A stretch of DNA of 64,000 bases from Paenalkalicoccus suaedae (GCF_006965545.2 NZ_CP041372.2:2666001-2730000), one strand, 5' to 3'; numbered from the stretch's first letter, positions 1 to 9,429 are shown. The notes: a model not told the origin generated them from the letters alone. Made by a program: numbers and translations.

Positions 1-1010
1 GATTTGTCGATCGTCATGTCTCCGTATCGGATCCATCCCTTTTTTCTCATGTATTCTGAGAATAGCAAACTAAGCACGGCTGGAGCAAGGAAATGCAACA
101 GAATAATGGCGAACCACACATCTACTGTGCCTCCCATTGTGTTAATCGTCATAATTTGTCCAACAAATCCACTCGTGCCCATCCCAGCTCCTTCAGGACT
201 GTTTTGCATCACAAAGACGGTTGTAGCAATCGGTCCAATGATGACAGCTGCTAACGTCGGAGGAATGAGGATACGAGGATTCTTCACGATGTTTGCAATT
301 TGAAGCATGGAGGTTCCAACACCTAAGGCGATTAGTCCCGACCACCTATTCTCTCTGAAGCTCGCACTTGCAAATCCAATCATTTGCGCAGCACATCCAA
401 CAGTCGCAGCTCCGGCCGCAAGCCCCTCTAATTGAAGAATAATTGCAATGCCCGCGCTAGAAATTGGAGCCGTTAACGCGAGTCCCATTAAGACGGCAAC
501 TAAAATTCCCATCAAAAATGGTTGCTGATCCGTCGCCCACATAATAAAGCTCCCAAAGCTTGTTAATGCTGCGCCTATCGGTGGTCCTACCGTATACGCA
601 GTCATTGCACCTGTTAAGATGGTTGTGAAAGGCGTCACAATGATGTCCACCTTTGTTTCCTCCGAGACGACCTTACCAATCTCGGTCGAAACGAGTGCTG
701 CTAAAAAGCTCCCAACTGGCCCAGCCAGCTCATAGCCCACCGCTCCGCTAAACACACAGGCAAATAAGACAAGGCGTGGCGCTTTAAGTCCGTAGGCAAT
801 CGCTACACCAATAGCTGGTCCAGCTAAGCTCATCGCAGTTTGACCAATGGACGTTAAAAATCCAAGAGGCTCAAATGAATTACCAATCGTTTGCAAGATC
901 AGTCCGATAATAAGGGAAGAAAAAAGACCTAATGCCATAAAACTTAGAGGCTGAATAATGTAATTCTGGACTGATGGTGTTATTCCTTTTTTATCTAAAA
1001 ATGCTTTCAT
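1..1010 (-). CDS. PTS EIIC-like (PfoR-type) membrane protein, C-terminus cut by window edge
   Basis: A reading frame on the minus strand starts with ATG at 1010, seven bases after a GGGAG ribosome site, and stays open to the window edge (about 336 codons; the stop is outside). The product is almost wholly hydrophobic, with glycine-rich membrane segments throughout. Stretches such as GPAIGVAIAYGLKAP, KVDIIVTP, MWATDQQPF and GAGMGTSGFVGQI match what I know of the PTS_EIIC_2 family, which contains PfoR-like proteins and stand-alone EIIC-like permeases. Family members are about 340-350 residues, so only the last few residues should be missing. No EIIA or EIIB gene is beside it, so the substrate and whether it is phosphotransfer-linked are unknown. 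Confidence 0.75.
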   Translation of the reverse strand, partial: MKAFLDKKGITPSVQNYIIQPLSFMALGLFSSLIIGLILQTIGNSFEPLGFLTSIGQTAMSLAGPAIGVAIAYGLKAPRLVLFACVFSGAVGYELAGPVGSFLAALVSTEIGKVVSEETKVDIIVTPFTTILTGAMTAYTVGPPIGAALTSFGSFIMWATDQQPFLMGILVAVLMGLALTAPISSAGIAIILQLEGLAAGAATVGCAAQMIGFASASFRENRWSGLIALGVGTSMLQIANIVKNPRILIPPTLAAVIIGPIATTVFVMQNSPEGAGMGTSGFVGQIMTINTMGGTVDVWFAIILLHFLAPAVLSLLFSEYMRKKGWIRYGDMTIDK

Positions 1011-1471
1011 GTACGAACTCCCTTCACTATTGAATTGTGATTGGGTTTTTTTGTGTTTTGATAGAAAATGAAGTTGCTGATAGTTGGTTGTATGTATGAA
1101 GCAAAGCAGTAAGTTAGATCAGCAAACGGAATTTTGATGAAGTTCATTTGCTCAACATTTCACAATGATAACCCTTTCACTGACTATAATAGCATACTTC
1201 CCCAAAACTGCTAGAAGATTTTTATGTCTGCTTATTAGATCGCTTATCTGACTCACTTTGTCTAAGATAAAGATTCTTTACTCTCAATTGCCCAAGGGCC
1301 AGTTGGCTTAGAGCTTTACTCCCTATTCATAAAGACTTTGCTTCACTCTATAAAGGTTTGCATCAAAGCATCTATCCAGTGCGTCACTCAGCTCTTCGTT
1401 TGCTACAAGCACGTGACTACACGCAATTACTATTCCCAACTGTCCCCCGCACTTCTCTCCAAACAACATAC
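1011..1471. other. Non-coding gap with a weak 21-bp word periodicity
   Basis: No supported gene lies between the PTS-like start and the terminator of the lipoprotein gene. A minus-strand TATTAT with an upstream TG at 1187-1192 could be an extended -10 for the PTS-like gene, but I see no good -35. ATAAAG recurs at 1267, 1329 and 1350, steps compatible with 20-21 bp, and may be a decayed version of the phased arrays seen elsewhere in the window. Confidence 0.35.
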
Positions 1472-1522
1472 AAAATAGCCGCCCCCCTTTTCCACATTAA
1501 AAGGGTAACGGCTATTTTTTTT
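1472..1522 (-). terminator. Intrinsic terminator after the lipoprotein gene
   Basis: Arms AAATAGCCG and CGGCTATTT enclose an inner CCCTTTT/AAAAGGG pair. The stop codon of the minus-strand lipoprotein gene lies inside the hairpin. The minus-strand T-tract is short. Confidence 0.6.
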
Positions 1523-1997
1523 GAACAGATTTGACAATATCAAGCATCAGCGTCGTTTCATCTTTCATCTCTGTAGCATGCATCACACTCATCAAAGAGA
1601 CGGTATCAATATTGACGACTACCTCGTACGTTTCTTTATCAAAAGGATTTACGACTAGCTTTCCTGTTCGATCGGCAGAACCAAGTTCAGCAATAACAGG
1701 AGCTTCGTCCGTACTAAAGTCTTCGTTTATCAATTGATCCTCAACTGGTGAATCTAAAAATAAGATATACACGTTCTCGCTCATTGTAAGCATATACGTT
1801 TGTTCATCTATTTCTTCCACCGTTGCGTCTTCAGGCAAGTACAAGTTAAGGTGATGATGTCTAGTTGTCGTTGTTTGTGGTTCTTCGTCTAAATTTGCTT
1901 CTAGCGCCTGTACAACTTCGTTTAAGGCTTGCTCGTTCCCCATGTCACAACCGACTAAAAAAAACGTGATTAAAAGCAAAGGAAATAGTCTTAGCAC
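1512..1997 (-). CDS. Small lipoprotein of unknown function
   Basis: A 161-residue product starting at GTG 1997. This start has a GGGAG site eight bases upstream, whereas the longer ATG at 2033 has none. The N-terminus MLRLFPLLLITFFLVGC is a type II signal peptide with lipobox LVGC, so the mature protein should be lipid-anchored outside the membrane at Cys17. The rest is acidic, with an extended histidine-containing patch (RHHHLNLYLP) and no catalytic motif that I recognise. It stands alone, with its own terminator and a 0.5-kb gap downstream. Function unknown. Confidence 0.7.
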   Translation of the reverse strand: MLRLFPLLLITFFLVGCDMGNEQALNEVVQALEANLDEEPQTTTTRHHHLNLYLPEDATVEEIDEQTYMLTMSENVYILFLDSPVEDQLINEDFSTDEAPVIAELGSADRTGKLVVNPFDKETYEVVVNIDTVSLMSVMHATEMKDETTLMLDIVKSVQKK

Positions 1998-2133
1998 GAA
2001 TAACACTCCCTTCGTCAAACAATAGCATATCATAAAACAATTAGCCCTGTGTCCGTATTTTATAAAAAACTGATGTTTTTTTCTTACAATTAACGGGTAA
2101 AAAATAAGGACTATGTCATAGGAGGCACTAAAA

Positions 2134-2580
2134 ATGGAACTAACCGTTTATTTAGCAGGACAAATTCACGATGACTGGAGAAAAAAACTGAAAGACAAAG
2201 CATCCCAAAAAAATCTACCAATAACCTTTGTTGGACCAATGGAAAACCACGATCGTTCCGATAATATTGGAGAAGAAATATTAGGCAAGCAACCTAATGC
2301 GATAATAAAAGATGATGTTGCATCTCAGTTTAATAATTTGCGAACTAGGGTCCTCATGCAAAAAGCCGATGTTGTCATTGCATTATTTGGAGAATCGTAT
2401 AAGCAGTGGAATAGTGCGCTTGATGCAGGAAATGCCATCTCCCTCAATAAGCCACTTATTTTAGTAAGACCAGAAGAGTTGCACCATCCTCTAAAAGAGA
2501 TCTCTGAGCGAGCTCAAGTTACTGTAACTGATGTGGATCAGGCTCTAGAAGCTCTGGCCTATATTTTTGCGACAGAATAA
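2134..2580 (+). CDS. ytoQ: YtoQ family protein
   Basis: A 148-residue cytosolic protein preceded by AGGAGG. It is highly similar to B. subtilis YtoQ as I remember it: N-terminal VYLAGQIHDDW, central PMENHDRSDNIGEEI, then KADVVIALFGE, KQWN and LHHPLKE. The N-terminal YLAGxI and later ALFGExYxxWN pattern suggests a nucleoside-2-deoxyribosyltransferase-like Rossmann fold, but no activity is established to my knowledge. It is monocistronic with its own terminator and converges on the M42 peptidase gene. Family assignment is firm; function is not. Confidence 0.9.
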   Translation: MELTVYLAGQIHDDWRKKLKDKASQKNLPITFVGPMENHDRSDNIGEEILGKQPNAIIKDDVASQFNNLRTRVLMQKADVVIALFGESYKQWNSALDAGNAISLNKPLILVRPEELHHPLKEISERAQVTVTDVDQALEALAYIFATE

Positions 2581-2624
2581 CGAAGTGAAGAGGTTAAGAT
2601 ATACAGTATGTTACATCATATTTA

Positions 2625-2656
2625 AGGAACCGATGCAACATGTCGGTTCTTTTTTA
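2625..2656 (+). terminator. Intrinsic terminator after ytoQ
   Basis: GGAACCGA and TCGGTTC arms with a loop of about nine bases, followed by a T6 run. Confidence 0.8.
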
Positions 2657-2728
2657 TGCATGAAATGTTGAGCGTATATTAAGAGAGCTGGTATACGGGT
2701 GACTACGAACTGCTACACGTGACTTTGT

Positions 2729-2820
2729 GATAACCGAGCTTCGTTTTGGGATAACTGCACGCCATGAACGGATTACCGTGCCCCGTTCCCGGATAACCGC
2801 ACACCACCAACGGATAACTC
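2729..2820. repeat. Phased-word array, GGATAAC family, 21-bp step
   Basis: GATAAC or GATTAC begins at 2729, 2750, 2771, 2792 and 2813, a step of exactly 21 bp each time. The intervening 14-15 bases differ between copies. The array lies between the terminators of the convergent genes ytoQ and ytoP. The word is the reverse-complement relative of ATTATCCG in the larger array at 32.8-33.1 kb. Confidence 0.75.
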
Positions 2821-2844
2821 ATCCTTTTCTCCATTTCCTTGCAC

Positions 2845-2887
2845 GAAAAAAAGACCGGGACAAGGTAATCACCATCACCTTTGTCCC
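2845..2887 (-). terminator. Intrinsic terminator after ytoP
   Basis: On the minus strand GGGACAAGGT-type arms pair around a loop of about ten bases and are followed by GG TC and a T7 run. It lies 20 bases past the peptidase stop codon. Confidence 0.85.
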
Positions 2888-2906
2888 AGCCCCAGCCTCA
2901 AAAAAC

Positions 2907-3974
2907 TTATACGTTATCGCGAATGCTCGCCAACGTCGTTTTATCTGTATTTTTAACAAGTGTTTTTATTAGCTCTTTCGCCGCTGCGTAATCATCCACG
3001 TGAATAATCGATGCTGCTGTATGAATATATCTCGAGCAAATCCCGATTACCGCTGAAGGAACACCACTGTTTGACATATGCACGCGACCAGCGTCCGTTC
3101 CGCCTTGTGAGACAAAGAATTGATAAGGAATATTGTTCGATTCAGCCGTATCTAAGATAAACTCACGCATTCCTCTATGTGTCACCATCGTACGGTCTAA
3201 AATGCGCAATAACGCTCCATGTCCAAGCTTACCGAATGCGTCTTTACCACCCGTAGCATCGTTAGCTGGGCTTGCATCTAACGCATAAAAAATATCTGGC
3301 TTAATTAAGTTAGCTGCCGTCTGTGCTCCACGTAGCCCAACTTCTTCTTGTACAGTAGCACCAGAATATAGCGTATTTGGTAGCGTCTCACCGTGAAGCT
3401 CTTTTAAGAGCTCGATGGCAAGTCCAACACCGTACCTGTTATCCCATGCTTTTGCCATAATTTTTTTCTCGTTCGCCATCTTTTCCATTGGGCAAATAGG
3501 AACGATTTGTTGACCTGGCTTTACACCGGCACGAATGGCATCCTCTTTATCGTCCGCTCCAATGTCCACGTACATATTCTTAATCTCCATCGGCTTGTTA
3601 CGCTTCGCTTCGTCTAATAAATGTGGAGGGATTGATCCTATAACACCCAAGACTGGGCCATTATCTGTAATGATATGTAGTCGTTGCGCAAGTAACACTT
3701 GAGACCACCAGCCACCGAGTGTTTGGAAATGAATAAGACCTTTTTCATCAATATGCGTCACCATAAACCCAACTTCGTCCATGTGACCTGCTACCATGAC
3801 TTTTGGTCCATCACCTTTTTTAACGCCAAACACGCTGCCTAGACGGTCTTGAATGATCTCATCGCTATATTTCTCTAATTCACCTTTGACATATCGTCTA
3901 ACTTGATGCTCAAACCCGGGAGCACCAGGCAAGCCTGTTAATGTTTCAAACATCGAATACGTATCCTGATTCAT
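2907..3974 (-). CDS. ytoP: M42 family glutamyl aminopeptidase / endoglucanase-like metallopeptidase
   Basis: A 355-residue metallo-aminopeptidase of the M42 (FrvX/CelM) family, B. subtilis YtoP type. The first metal ligand lies in VAGHMDE (His64), the bridging Asp in AWDNRYG, the catalytic Glu pair in VQEEVGLRG, a further Asp in ALDASP and the last His in SRYIHT. These cytosolic enzymes form large tetrahedral shells that trim acidic or hydrophobic N-termini from peptides. The ATG at 3974 was chosen because GAGGAG sits eight bases upstream; the longer GTG overlaps that site. It stands alone with a strong terminator. Confidence 0.92.
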   Translation of the reverse strand: MNQDTYSMFETLTGLPGAPGFEHQVRRYVKGELEKYSDEIIQDRLGSVFGVKKGDGPKVMVAGHMDEVGFMVTHIDEKGLIHFQTLGGWWSQVLLAQRLHIITDNGPVLGVIGSIPPHLLDEAKRNKPMEIKNMYVDIGADDKEDAIRAGVKPGQQIVPICPMEKMANEKKIMAKAWDNRYGVGLAIELLKELHGETLPNTLYSGATVQEEVGLRGAQTAANLIKPDIFYALDASPANDATGGKDAFGKLGHGALLRILDRTMVTHRGMREFILDTAESNNIPYQFFVSQGGTDAGRVHMSNSGVPSAVIGICSRYIHTAASIIHVDDYAAAKELIKTLVKNTDKTTLASIRDNV

Positions 3975-4155
3975 TGCTTCCACTCCTCTGTTAAATTACA
4001 TTCCCTACTAGTTTAACGAATTTTTTAATAACTCGCCACTTTTTTCGGAAACCGAAATTTATCACTCAAATAAAAGTATTGCTCAATCATTGGCATTCTT
4101 CTCATAATTCGCTATACTGTAGACAGAATATGTGAACGAAGAGAGGGTGTTTTGT

Positions 4156-4476
4156 ATGAGTTGGAAGCGTTTTGCTGCTGGCGTAGGAGCCGGTGTAGCA
4201 GTAACCATGATCGCAAAAAGCACGTTAGATAAATCGGAGTCAAAGCTATCGCCTGAAAAAGCGCTAAAGCTAGTAAAGAAAAAAGCAAATGAATTAGGTA
4301 CCGTCGAAGGCTCGTGGGTACATATGATCACAGAACAGCACGAAAGTGATCACCTCATGTATGATGTGTATCGCGGTGGAATCACACTTGCCGAAGAGGA
4401 TGGCCAAGTCTCTGCCTATGAATTTTATGTAGATGCAGAAACTGGAACTATTTTAACCTTTAAAAAACAAGACTAA
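4156..4476 (+). CDS. PepSY domain small membrane protein (YtzB-like)
   Basis: A 106-residue protein starting at ATG 4156 after AGAGGGTG; the longer frame from a GTG at 4132 would put that site inside the gene. Residues 5-24 form a glycine/alanine-rich membrane anchor. The remainder, with ALKLVKKKANELG, an HxMYDVYRGG strand and YVDAETGTIL, is a single PepSY domain, a fold linked to protease inhibition or regulation. Its place between ytoP and ytnP matches B. subtilis ytzB as I remember that region. It is probably a one-gene unit ending in a terminator shared with ytnP. Confidence 0.8.
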   Translation: MSWKRFAAGVGAGVAVTMIAKSTLDKSESKLSPEKALKLVKKKANELGTVEGSWVHMITEQHESDHLMYDVYRGGITLAEEDGQVSAYEFYVDAETGTILTFKKQD

Positions 4477-4477
4477 T

Positions 4478-4513
4478 AAAAACGGATGGAAGCATCAGCC
4501 TCCATCCGTTTTT
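4478..4513. terminator. Bidirectional terminator between the PepSY gene and ytnP
   Basis: Perfect 12-bp arms AAAAACGGATGG and CCATCCGTTTTT, with an A-run on one side and a T-run on the other. It serves both convergent genes. Confidence 0.9.
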
Positions 4514-5365
4514 CTATTCTTTTAAAAGCGAATCAATTATTTCTTTTCCGTCTTGACTAAATCGTAACGCACGATACTTATAATCGTGATAAAACATAAT
4601 CCAATCCTCATTCTGAATAGCTGGCGCCACAAATTGCTGCTTTTTTTCAATAGAATCCATTGGATAGTCGTCGTACGCGAGTACCCAGAGAACATTTTGA
4701 TGCGCATGAGTTGGCATAATGTCCGCAAAGTGCCAAATATCTCTCTCACCACGTGTAATGTGAATGATGCTATGACCTGCGCTATGCCCACCCGTATGTA
4801 ATTGTTTAACACCTGGTACGATCTCATGCTCACTATTAAACGTTTTTACTTGGTGTGCAATAGCATCCCAGTTCTCTTTAAAATACGTATTTTTAGAACG
4901 TATATTTGGATTACGCATCTCTTCCCATTCAATTTCCTGCACCCAAATCGTCGCGTTAGGAAAGGCCGGCTTTCTCTCTCCATCTACCTCTGTCGTAAGA
5001 CCTGACGCATGGTCAAAGTGCATATGGGTCATGAGCACATCATCAATGTCTGCTAAAGTCAATCCTAGCTCTTTTAGCCCCACTTCCAAAGAAGCCTCCT
5101 CGGTCACTCCATAGTTTCGAAGTTGCTTCTCATTTAATCTACCATTCCCAATCCCTGCTTCAAGCAAGATATTCTTCCCGTCTACTTGGATGAGAATAGG
5201 ATCTGTCCGCAGTTCAATTTGGTTTGCATCATTTGCAGGGTATTTTTTTGACCAAAGCGGACGTGGAACAACACCAAACATTGCACCTCCGTCCATATGC
5301 GTCACGCCACCATTTAACCACGTTAACGTTGTATCTTCGCTAATTTTCCACTGCTCTTGCGCCAT
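4514..5365 (-). CDS. ytnP: YtnP-like metallo-beta-lactamase fold quorum-quenching lactonase
   Basis: A 283-residue MBL-fold hydrolase. The metal motif THMHFDH gives His114, His116, Asp118 and His119; later His residues in TGGHSAGHS and MFYHDYK complete a two-metal site. B. subtilis YtnP is described as a lactonase that degrades N-acyl homoserine lactone-like signals, so the same role is inferred here. ATG 5365 follows AAGGTGG by eight bases; the longer GTG overlaps the ribosome site. It starts 14 bases after the trmB stop and is surely co-transcribed with it, as in B. subtilis. Confidence 0.88.
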   Translation of the reverse strand: MAQEQWKISEDTTLTWLNGGVTHMDGGAMFGVVPRPLWSKKYPANDANQIELRTDPILIQVDGKNILLEAGIGNGRLNEKQLRNYGVTEEASLEVGLKELGLTLADIDDVLMTHMHFDHASGLTTEVDGERKPAFPNATIWVQEIEWEEMRNPNIRSKNTYFKENWDAIAHQVKTFNSEHEIVPGVKQLHTGGHSAGHSIIHITRGERDIWHFADIMPTHAHQNVLWVLAYDDYPMDSIEKKQQFVAPAIQNEDWIMFYHDYKYRALRFSQDGKEIIDSLLKE

Positions 5366-5379
5366 GCACGATCCCACCT

Positions 5380-6024
5380 TTATTTTTTCGAGTGAAGCCG
5401 AGCCTCCAACCGATAAATACGCATGCCATTTGACGAAAATTTTTGCTCATACTCTGTCATAATATTGTTCTTCATTCCACTATTGTGTAAGTCTAAGCTA
5501 ACATTTTTTACATAAAAACCGTACTCTGTTAAGGATTCAAGCGAGTATTCAAAAAGCTGTTGATTATCTGTCTTAAAATGAATCTCGGCTCCGTCCTTCA
5601 ATACTTCTTCATATTTCGCCAAAAATCCTGCATGTGTAAGCCTTCGCTTTGCATGACGGTTTTTAGGCCACGGATCCGTAAAATTAATATAGAGGCGATC
5701 GATTTCGTTTGGAGCGAAGAATTCCGTTAGTTCTGTTACATCCTGTTGTAAGAATACGAGATTATCTTTAGGTTCATTCACTGCTGTTTCTACTGCCGAA
5801 ATAATCACGCTCTCGTATTTTTCTACGCCAATAATATTGGCATTCTCTGCCTTTGCAAGCTCATTGACAAAGCGTCCTTTACCAGTGCCAACCTCTACGT
5901 AGAGTGGTTGATCGATTCCAAAACGTTCTTTCCATGCACCTCTAATTGCTTTTGGATTCTGCTCGACAATTTTAGGATGACTGTTAATAAAGTCTTTCGC
6001 CCATGGTTTGTTTCTAAGTCGCAT
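5380..6024 (-). CDS. trmB: tRNA (guanine-N7-)-methyltransferase
   Basis: A 214-residue enzyme, the length of B. subtilis TrmB, which methylates G46 in the variable loop of many tRNAs using S-adenosylmethionine. [10 protein letters not shown] (about residues 43-52) is the SAM-binding loop, and [11 protein letters not shown] with the following KRRLTH is the family's catalytic and tRNA-binding signature. The ATG at 6024 follows GGGAGAG; the upstream 13 codons of open frame lack a ribosome site. It is the first gene of a two-gene unit with ytnP. A hairpin at 6066-6112 separates it from ytmP. The ytzH gene that I recall between these two in B. subtilis is absent. Confidence 0.95.
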   Translation of the reverse strand: MRLRNKPWAKDFINSHPKIVEQNPKAIRGAWKERFGIDQPLYVEVGTGKGRFVNELAKAENANIIGVEKYESVIISAVETAVNEPKDNLVFLQQDVTELTEFFAPNEIDRLYINFTDPWPKNRHAKRRLTHAGFLAKYEEVLKDGAEIHFKTDNQQLFEYSLESLTEYGFYVKNVSLDLHNSGMKNNIMTEYEQKFSSNGMRIYRLEARLHSKK

Positions 6025-6065
6025 CGTTCTATCTCTCCCTTTATTCGCTTGTAAATGACGCACAA

Positions 6066-6112
6066 AAAAACGGCTAAGCTTAGCATAGTTGCTAGCTCGG
6101 CTCGTTTTTTAA
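6066..6112 (-). terminator. Probable terminator between ytmP and trmB
   Basis: AGCTTAGC and GCTAGCT arms with one bulged base, within weaker outer pairs ending in AAAAACG/CGTTTTTT. On the minus strand it is followed by a T-run. It may also act as an attenuator ahead of trmB. Confidence 0.6.
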
Positions 6113-6122
6113 CTCATTATAC

Positions 6123-6920
6123 TTAAATCGATGATTCATCTTTCTTTTTCACTAAATCTCCTAGCACCTGAAGCCACTTAAAGGCGCCTTCCTTATCTTG
6201 CTTTTGATGACACCAAAGCACGTGATCTGCACACTGCACAACTCTATACCATGTAATTCGCTCTCGTAAGCTATCAGTAAGTCTATGACCATAGGATGCT
6301 AAGAAGGAGTCCCATTCTTCCTTCGGAATATAATCATACAATAATGGTGCTAAATCTAGAGCAGGGTCAGCTACTTCTGCACCATCCCAATCAATAAGGA
6401 AGAGACTACCTTTATCATCTTCAATCCAGTTATTATGATGTACATCTGCATGACAAACAACATATTCTCCTGTTGTCACTCTCGGAAGCTCTGCTTGTAA
6501 AAACGCTAACGCAGCATCCATTTTTGAGTCACGAAAATGTAACGATGCTGTCTTTTGTACTACAGCGTCCAAAATCATACGCGGCTCTAATGGGTTATTA
6601 CCCATCCGCTTAAACATGTCCAATAGCTCTCCTGATTGATGGATTTTCGCTAATAGCTTCGCCACTCTACTCTCTCTCATTTCCAAAGCCTTTAGCTCGC
6701 GTCCATTTACCCACTGCTGAGCTGTGATGACATCTCCACTTTCTAACCGCTTTGTCCAGAGTAGCTTCGGAACAATTCCTTCCGCTGAGAGAACCGCTAA
6801 GAAAGGTGAAGAGTTGCGCTTTATAAATATTTTTTGTTGTCCCTGTTCAGCAACATACGCCTCTCCAGTCGCACCACCGGCAGGACGAAGCTGCCAGCCT
6901 TCTCCCATGAAATGTTCCAC
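6123..6920 (-). CDS. ytmP: YtmP family aminoglycoside phosphotransferase-like kinase
   Basis: A 265-residue protein of the APH/choline kinase fold. KIFIKRNSSPF carries the nucleotide-binding lysine, HADVHHNN (from His157) is the Brenner catalytic loop with Asp159 and Asn164, and FLIDWDGAEVADP contains the metal-binding Asp. B. subtilis YtmP shares the AGGATG, RNSSPFLAVLSAEGIVP and QQW motifs as I remember it. The substrate is not established; a small hydroxyl compound or sugar is typical of the fold. I prefer the GTG at 6920, which has GAGGGTG six bases upstream, over the ATG at 6935, which has none. The position next to the pullulanase gene is conserved. Confidence 0.85.
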   Translation of the reverse strand: MEHFMGEGWQLRPAGGATGEAYVAEQGQQKIFIKRNSSPFLAVLSAEGIVPKLLWTKRLESGDVITAQQWVNGRELKALEMRESRVAKLLAKIHQSGELLDMFKRMGNNPLEPRMILDAVVQKTASLHFRDSKMDAALAFLQAELPRVTTGEYVVCHADVHHNNWIEDDKGSLFLIDWDGAEVADPALDLAPLLYDYIPKEEWDSFLASYGHRLTDSLRERITWYRVVQCADHVLWCHQKQDKEGAFKWLQVLGDLVKKKDESSI

Positions 6921-6965
6921 TACATTCACCCTCATTTTTTATACACGCATTCGGTGAGTAGCTAA

Positions 6966-7030
6966 AGCGCCTTTACTTATATAGATAGAAAGAAACTTCC
7001 ACATCTATCTGTCATAAATAAAAAGGCGCT
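6966..7030. repeat. Long imperfect inverted repeat between pulA and ytmP
   Basis: AGCGCCTTT plus TAGATAGA on the left match TCTATCT and AAAGGCGCT on the right around a 14-base loop, with mismatches midway. There is no clear T-run on either strand, so it may be a terminator variant or an operator. Confidence 0.5.
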
Positions 7031-7115
7031 ACAGCATCATCACTTTGTTAAATTTGTCGACTATTGTACTTTCGAAACCTTATCTCATTGTAAAGAAGTT
7101 TTGCCTTTTGTTCAA

Positions 7116-9206
7116 CTATAGACGAGATTTTTTTGCAACGAAACATTCATATTGATCCAATTCAAAGAATTCACCTACGATATTAGTCTCTTTTCGTTTA
7201 TTTGAGGCTAGAACGGACCAGTCTCCAGTTGCAGGCAATTGTATTTGATACCTTCTTTTAGTTGGGTTTACGTATACGACAAAATCCTGCTTACTTGCAA
7301 GTAACGTGAATCCAAAAACTGGTGCAGGAGTTTGCAGAGGATGAAAGCGCTGATTGATCTCCGCCTTTGTATGCATGCGGAACACATCATATTTTTTTCT
7401 TACTTCTAAAAGCGATCGAATAAACGCAATGTCCTTTTCAAAGCGTGATCGTCTCTCCCAATCCAATGCGTTGACTTCATCCCCAGAGATGTAGCTATTC
7501 CCATCTCCGCCTTTCGTGCGAAAGAACTCTTGTCCTGCATGAATAAACGGGACACCCTGACTTAATATCGTGATCGCCGTCGCAAGCTTTTGCATCTCTT
7601 GCTTATCCAATAGGTCTTCATTTCGATTAGCAGAATCTATTCGATCCCAAAGCGTATGATTATCGTGCACTTCTACGTAATTAATCGTTTGAGTTACGTG
7701 CGAAACAAATGGAGGAAATGCTAGAGACTCATCGCTTGATCCTTTAAACAGTTGCTCCATCCTCTCAATGTATCGTCCTTTGCCATTCACATAGCCATAC
7801 TCATAAAAGTCGAATGTATTTCCTTTTAAGGTGTCTCTGAACACATCATTAAAGAATCGAAGACCAGGCACTTTTTCCGATTGATAGCTTGTCGTTTTTT
7901 CTTCATACGGAAGGGCTGTTGCAAGCTCCCACCCTTCCCCAAGTAGCATGACTGGTTCTGGCTCCTGCTCACACCGTGAGATAATCTGTTGCATCGTCTC
8001 AATATCTGTTGCTCCCATAAGATCAAATCGAAAGCCATCGACTTGATAGTGCGAAAGCCAATAATCGATCGCATGCAAAATGAACGCTCTTCCCATCCGT
8101 TTTTCTGAAGCGAAATCATTGCCAACCCCAGTGCCATTGCTAACCTGACCTTCATGATCATAGCGGAAATAATAGCCTGGAACGAGCTGTTCAAACGGAG
8201 ATTCCTCCATAATAAACACGTGGTTAAATACCACATCAACAATAATGGATAGTTGTTCTTGATGAAAGGCTGCGATCATTTCTTTTAGTTCGATTATTCG
8301 ATTAAACGGATCAGTGGGGTCTGTCGAATAACTTCCTTCAGGTGTTAAGAAAAAAAGCGGATCGTACCCCCAGTTATACATATCATCTGGTGCCAGATCA
8401 TCCACTCGCCCAAAATCGTTTAGTGGAAGCAGCTGTACATGCGTCACGCCTAGCTCTTTTATGTAGCTAAGTCCCGTAGAATAGCCGTCCGAAGTATTAG
8501 TATGGCGCTCTGTCAGTCCTAAATACTTCCCTTTATGCGTCACACCACTATCAGGATGAATAGTGGCATCTCGTACGTGTAACTCGTAAATCACACTATT
8601 TTGCAGGTGTCTTACCTTTGGTCTAGTTGATGTATCGAACGCATGAGATCGAACTTGTGTGGAATCATATACGACAGCTGCCAGACTGTTTGTCGTAACA
8701 GCTTTTGCATAAGGGTCTACGATTTGCTCCACTTCTCCATATATAGTTGCTTCGTAAACGTATGATGCTCCGTGAGCGTTTTTATGAAGCGTAAACTCAT
8801 ACACGCCTCGATCTAGCTTTTTCATGGCATACCGAGCACCATCAATTTTCACATTTATCGAAGAAGCCACTGGACTCCAAACACGGAACAATGTTGCGCT
8901 GTCTGATGGGATCGCTCCATATTCTAAATCGTCCGCTCTAAATGCTTTATCAAATGCATCTGATCTGACAACGCCTCTTAAGTAAACGGGATAAGAGATA
9001 TCATTAATTTCTACCGTTAAGTCCCGTGATACATCTACTTCTATGTCAATAAAATAGAGCCAGGATCCACCATTCACCATTTGTTGATAGGCGGCAGTAT
9101 AGCTAGTAGTTGGAGATTTAACTGTGAGAGTAAAAGGTCGTTGGATATCTGCTGCGTCAACTGTAATAAACTGAATGTCATCTAACCATACTTTGGTTTG
9201 GCTCAT
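7116..9206 (-). CDS. pulA: Type I pullulanase (glycogen/amylopectin debranching enzyme)
   Basis: A 696-residue GH13 enzyme that hydrolyses alpha-1,6 branch points in pullulan and glycogen limit dextrins; no signal peptide, so cytosolic. YNWGYDP (about residues 276-282) is the type I pullulanase hallmark. DGFRFDLMG (about 390) carries the nucleophile, GEGW (about 421) the acid/base Glu and VHDNHTLWD (about 511) the third acidic residue. An N-terminal CBM48-like beta domain (FRVWSPVA) precedes the barrel. A TGAGGT site lies seven bases before the ATG. It corresponds to B. subtilis amyX by position beside ytmP, and is divergent from glgB, consistent with a role in glycogen turnover. Confidence 0.95.
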   Translation of the reverse strand: MSQTKVWLDDIQFITVDAADIQRPFTLTVKSPTTSYTAAYQQMVNGGSWLYFIDIEVDVSRDLTVEINDISYPVYLRGVVRSDAFDKAFRADDLEYGAIPSDSATLFRVWSPVASSINVKIDGARYAMKKLDRGVYEFTLHKNAHGASYVYEATIYGEVEQIVDPYAKAVTTNSLAAVVYDSTQVRSHAFDTSTRPKVRHLQNSVIYELHVRDATIHPDSGVTHKGKYLGLTERHTNTSDGYSTGLSYIKELGVTHVQLLPLNDFGRVDDLAPDDMYNWGYDPLFFLTPEGSYSTDPTDPFNRIIELKEMIAAFHQEQLSIIVDVVFNHVFIMEESPFEQLVPGYYFRYDHEGQVSNGTGVGNDFASEKRMGRAFILHAIDYWLSHYQVDGFRFDLMGATDIETMQQIISRCEQEPEPVMLLGEGWELATALPYEEKTTSYQSEKVPGLRFFNDVFRDTLKGNTFDFYEYGYVNGKGRYIERMEQLFKGSSDESLAFPPFVSHVTQTINYVEVHDNHTLWDRIDSANRNEDLLDKQEMQKLATAITILSQGVPFIHAGQEFFRTKGGDGNSYISGDEVNALDWERRSRFEKDIAFIRSLLEVRKKYDVFRMHTKAEINQRFHPLQTPAPVFGFTLLASKQDFVVYVNPTKRRYQIQLPATGDWSVLASNKRKETNIVGEFFELDQYECFVAKKSRL

Positions 9207-9429
9207 ACTAATTACCTCATCTCGTTTGTAGTCTAGTTCTTTATTCTACATCTATCTTTCCCTACTCGCTTTGTCTCTAAGCGACTACTTATAAGCCGAT
9301 TTTACTGGAGTTTAAGAAAAAAGGTGAAAATTAGACAATTTTATCACAATTCTGAAAGGTATTTTTACTTTTGTATCGAATGTATAGAATTAGAAGATTT
9401 CTATGCTTAAATTGAAAGGACTGATTTCT

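Noticed and set aside
2727-2972. 81-codon frame between ytoQ and ytoP
   Set aside because: It consists of the GGATAAC array, the ytoP terminator and the antisense of ytoP.
7050-7068. A 19-base segment near 7050 similar to one near 47925
   Set aside because: A single near-match of this length is compatible with chance in 64 kb, and no flanking similarity was seen.
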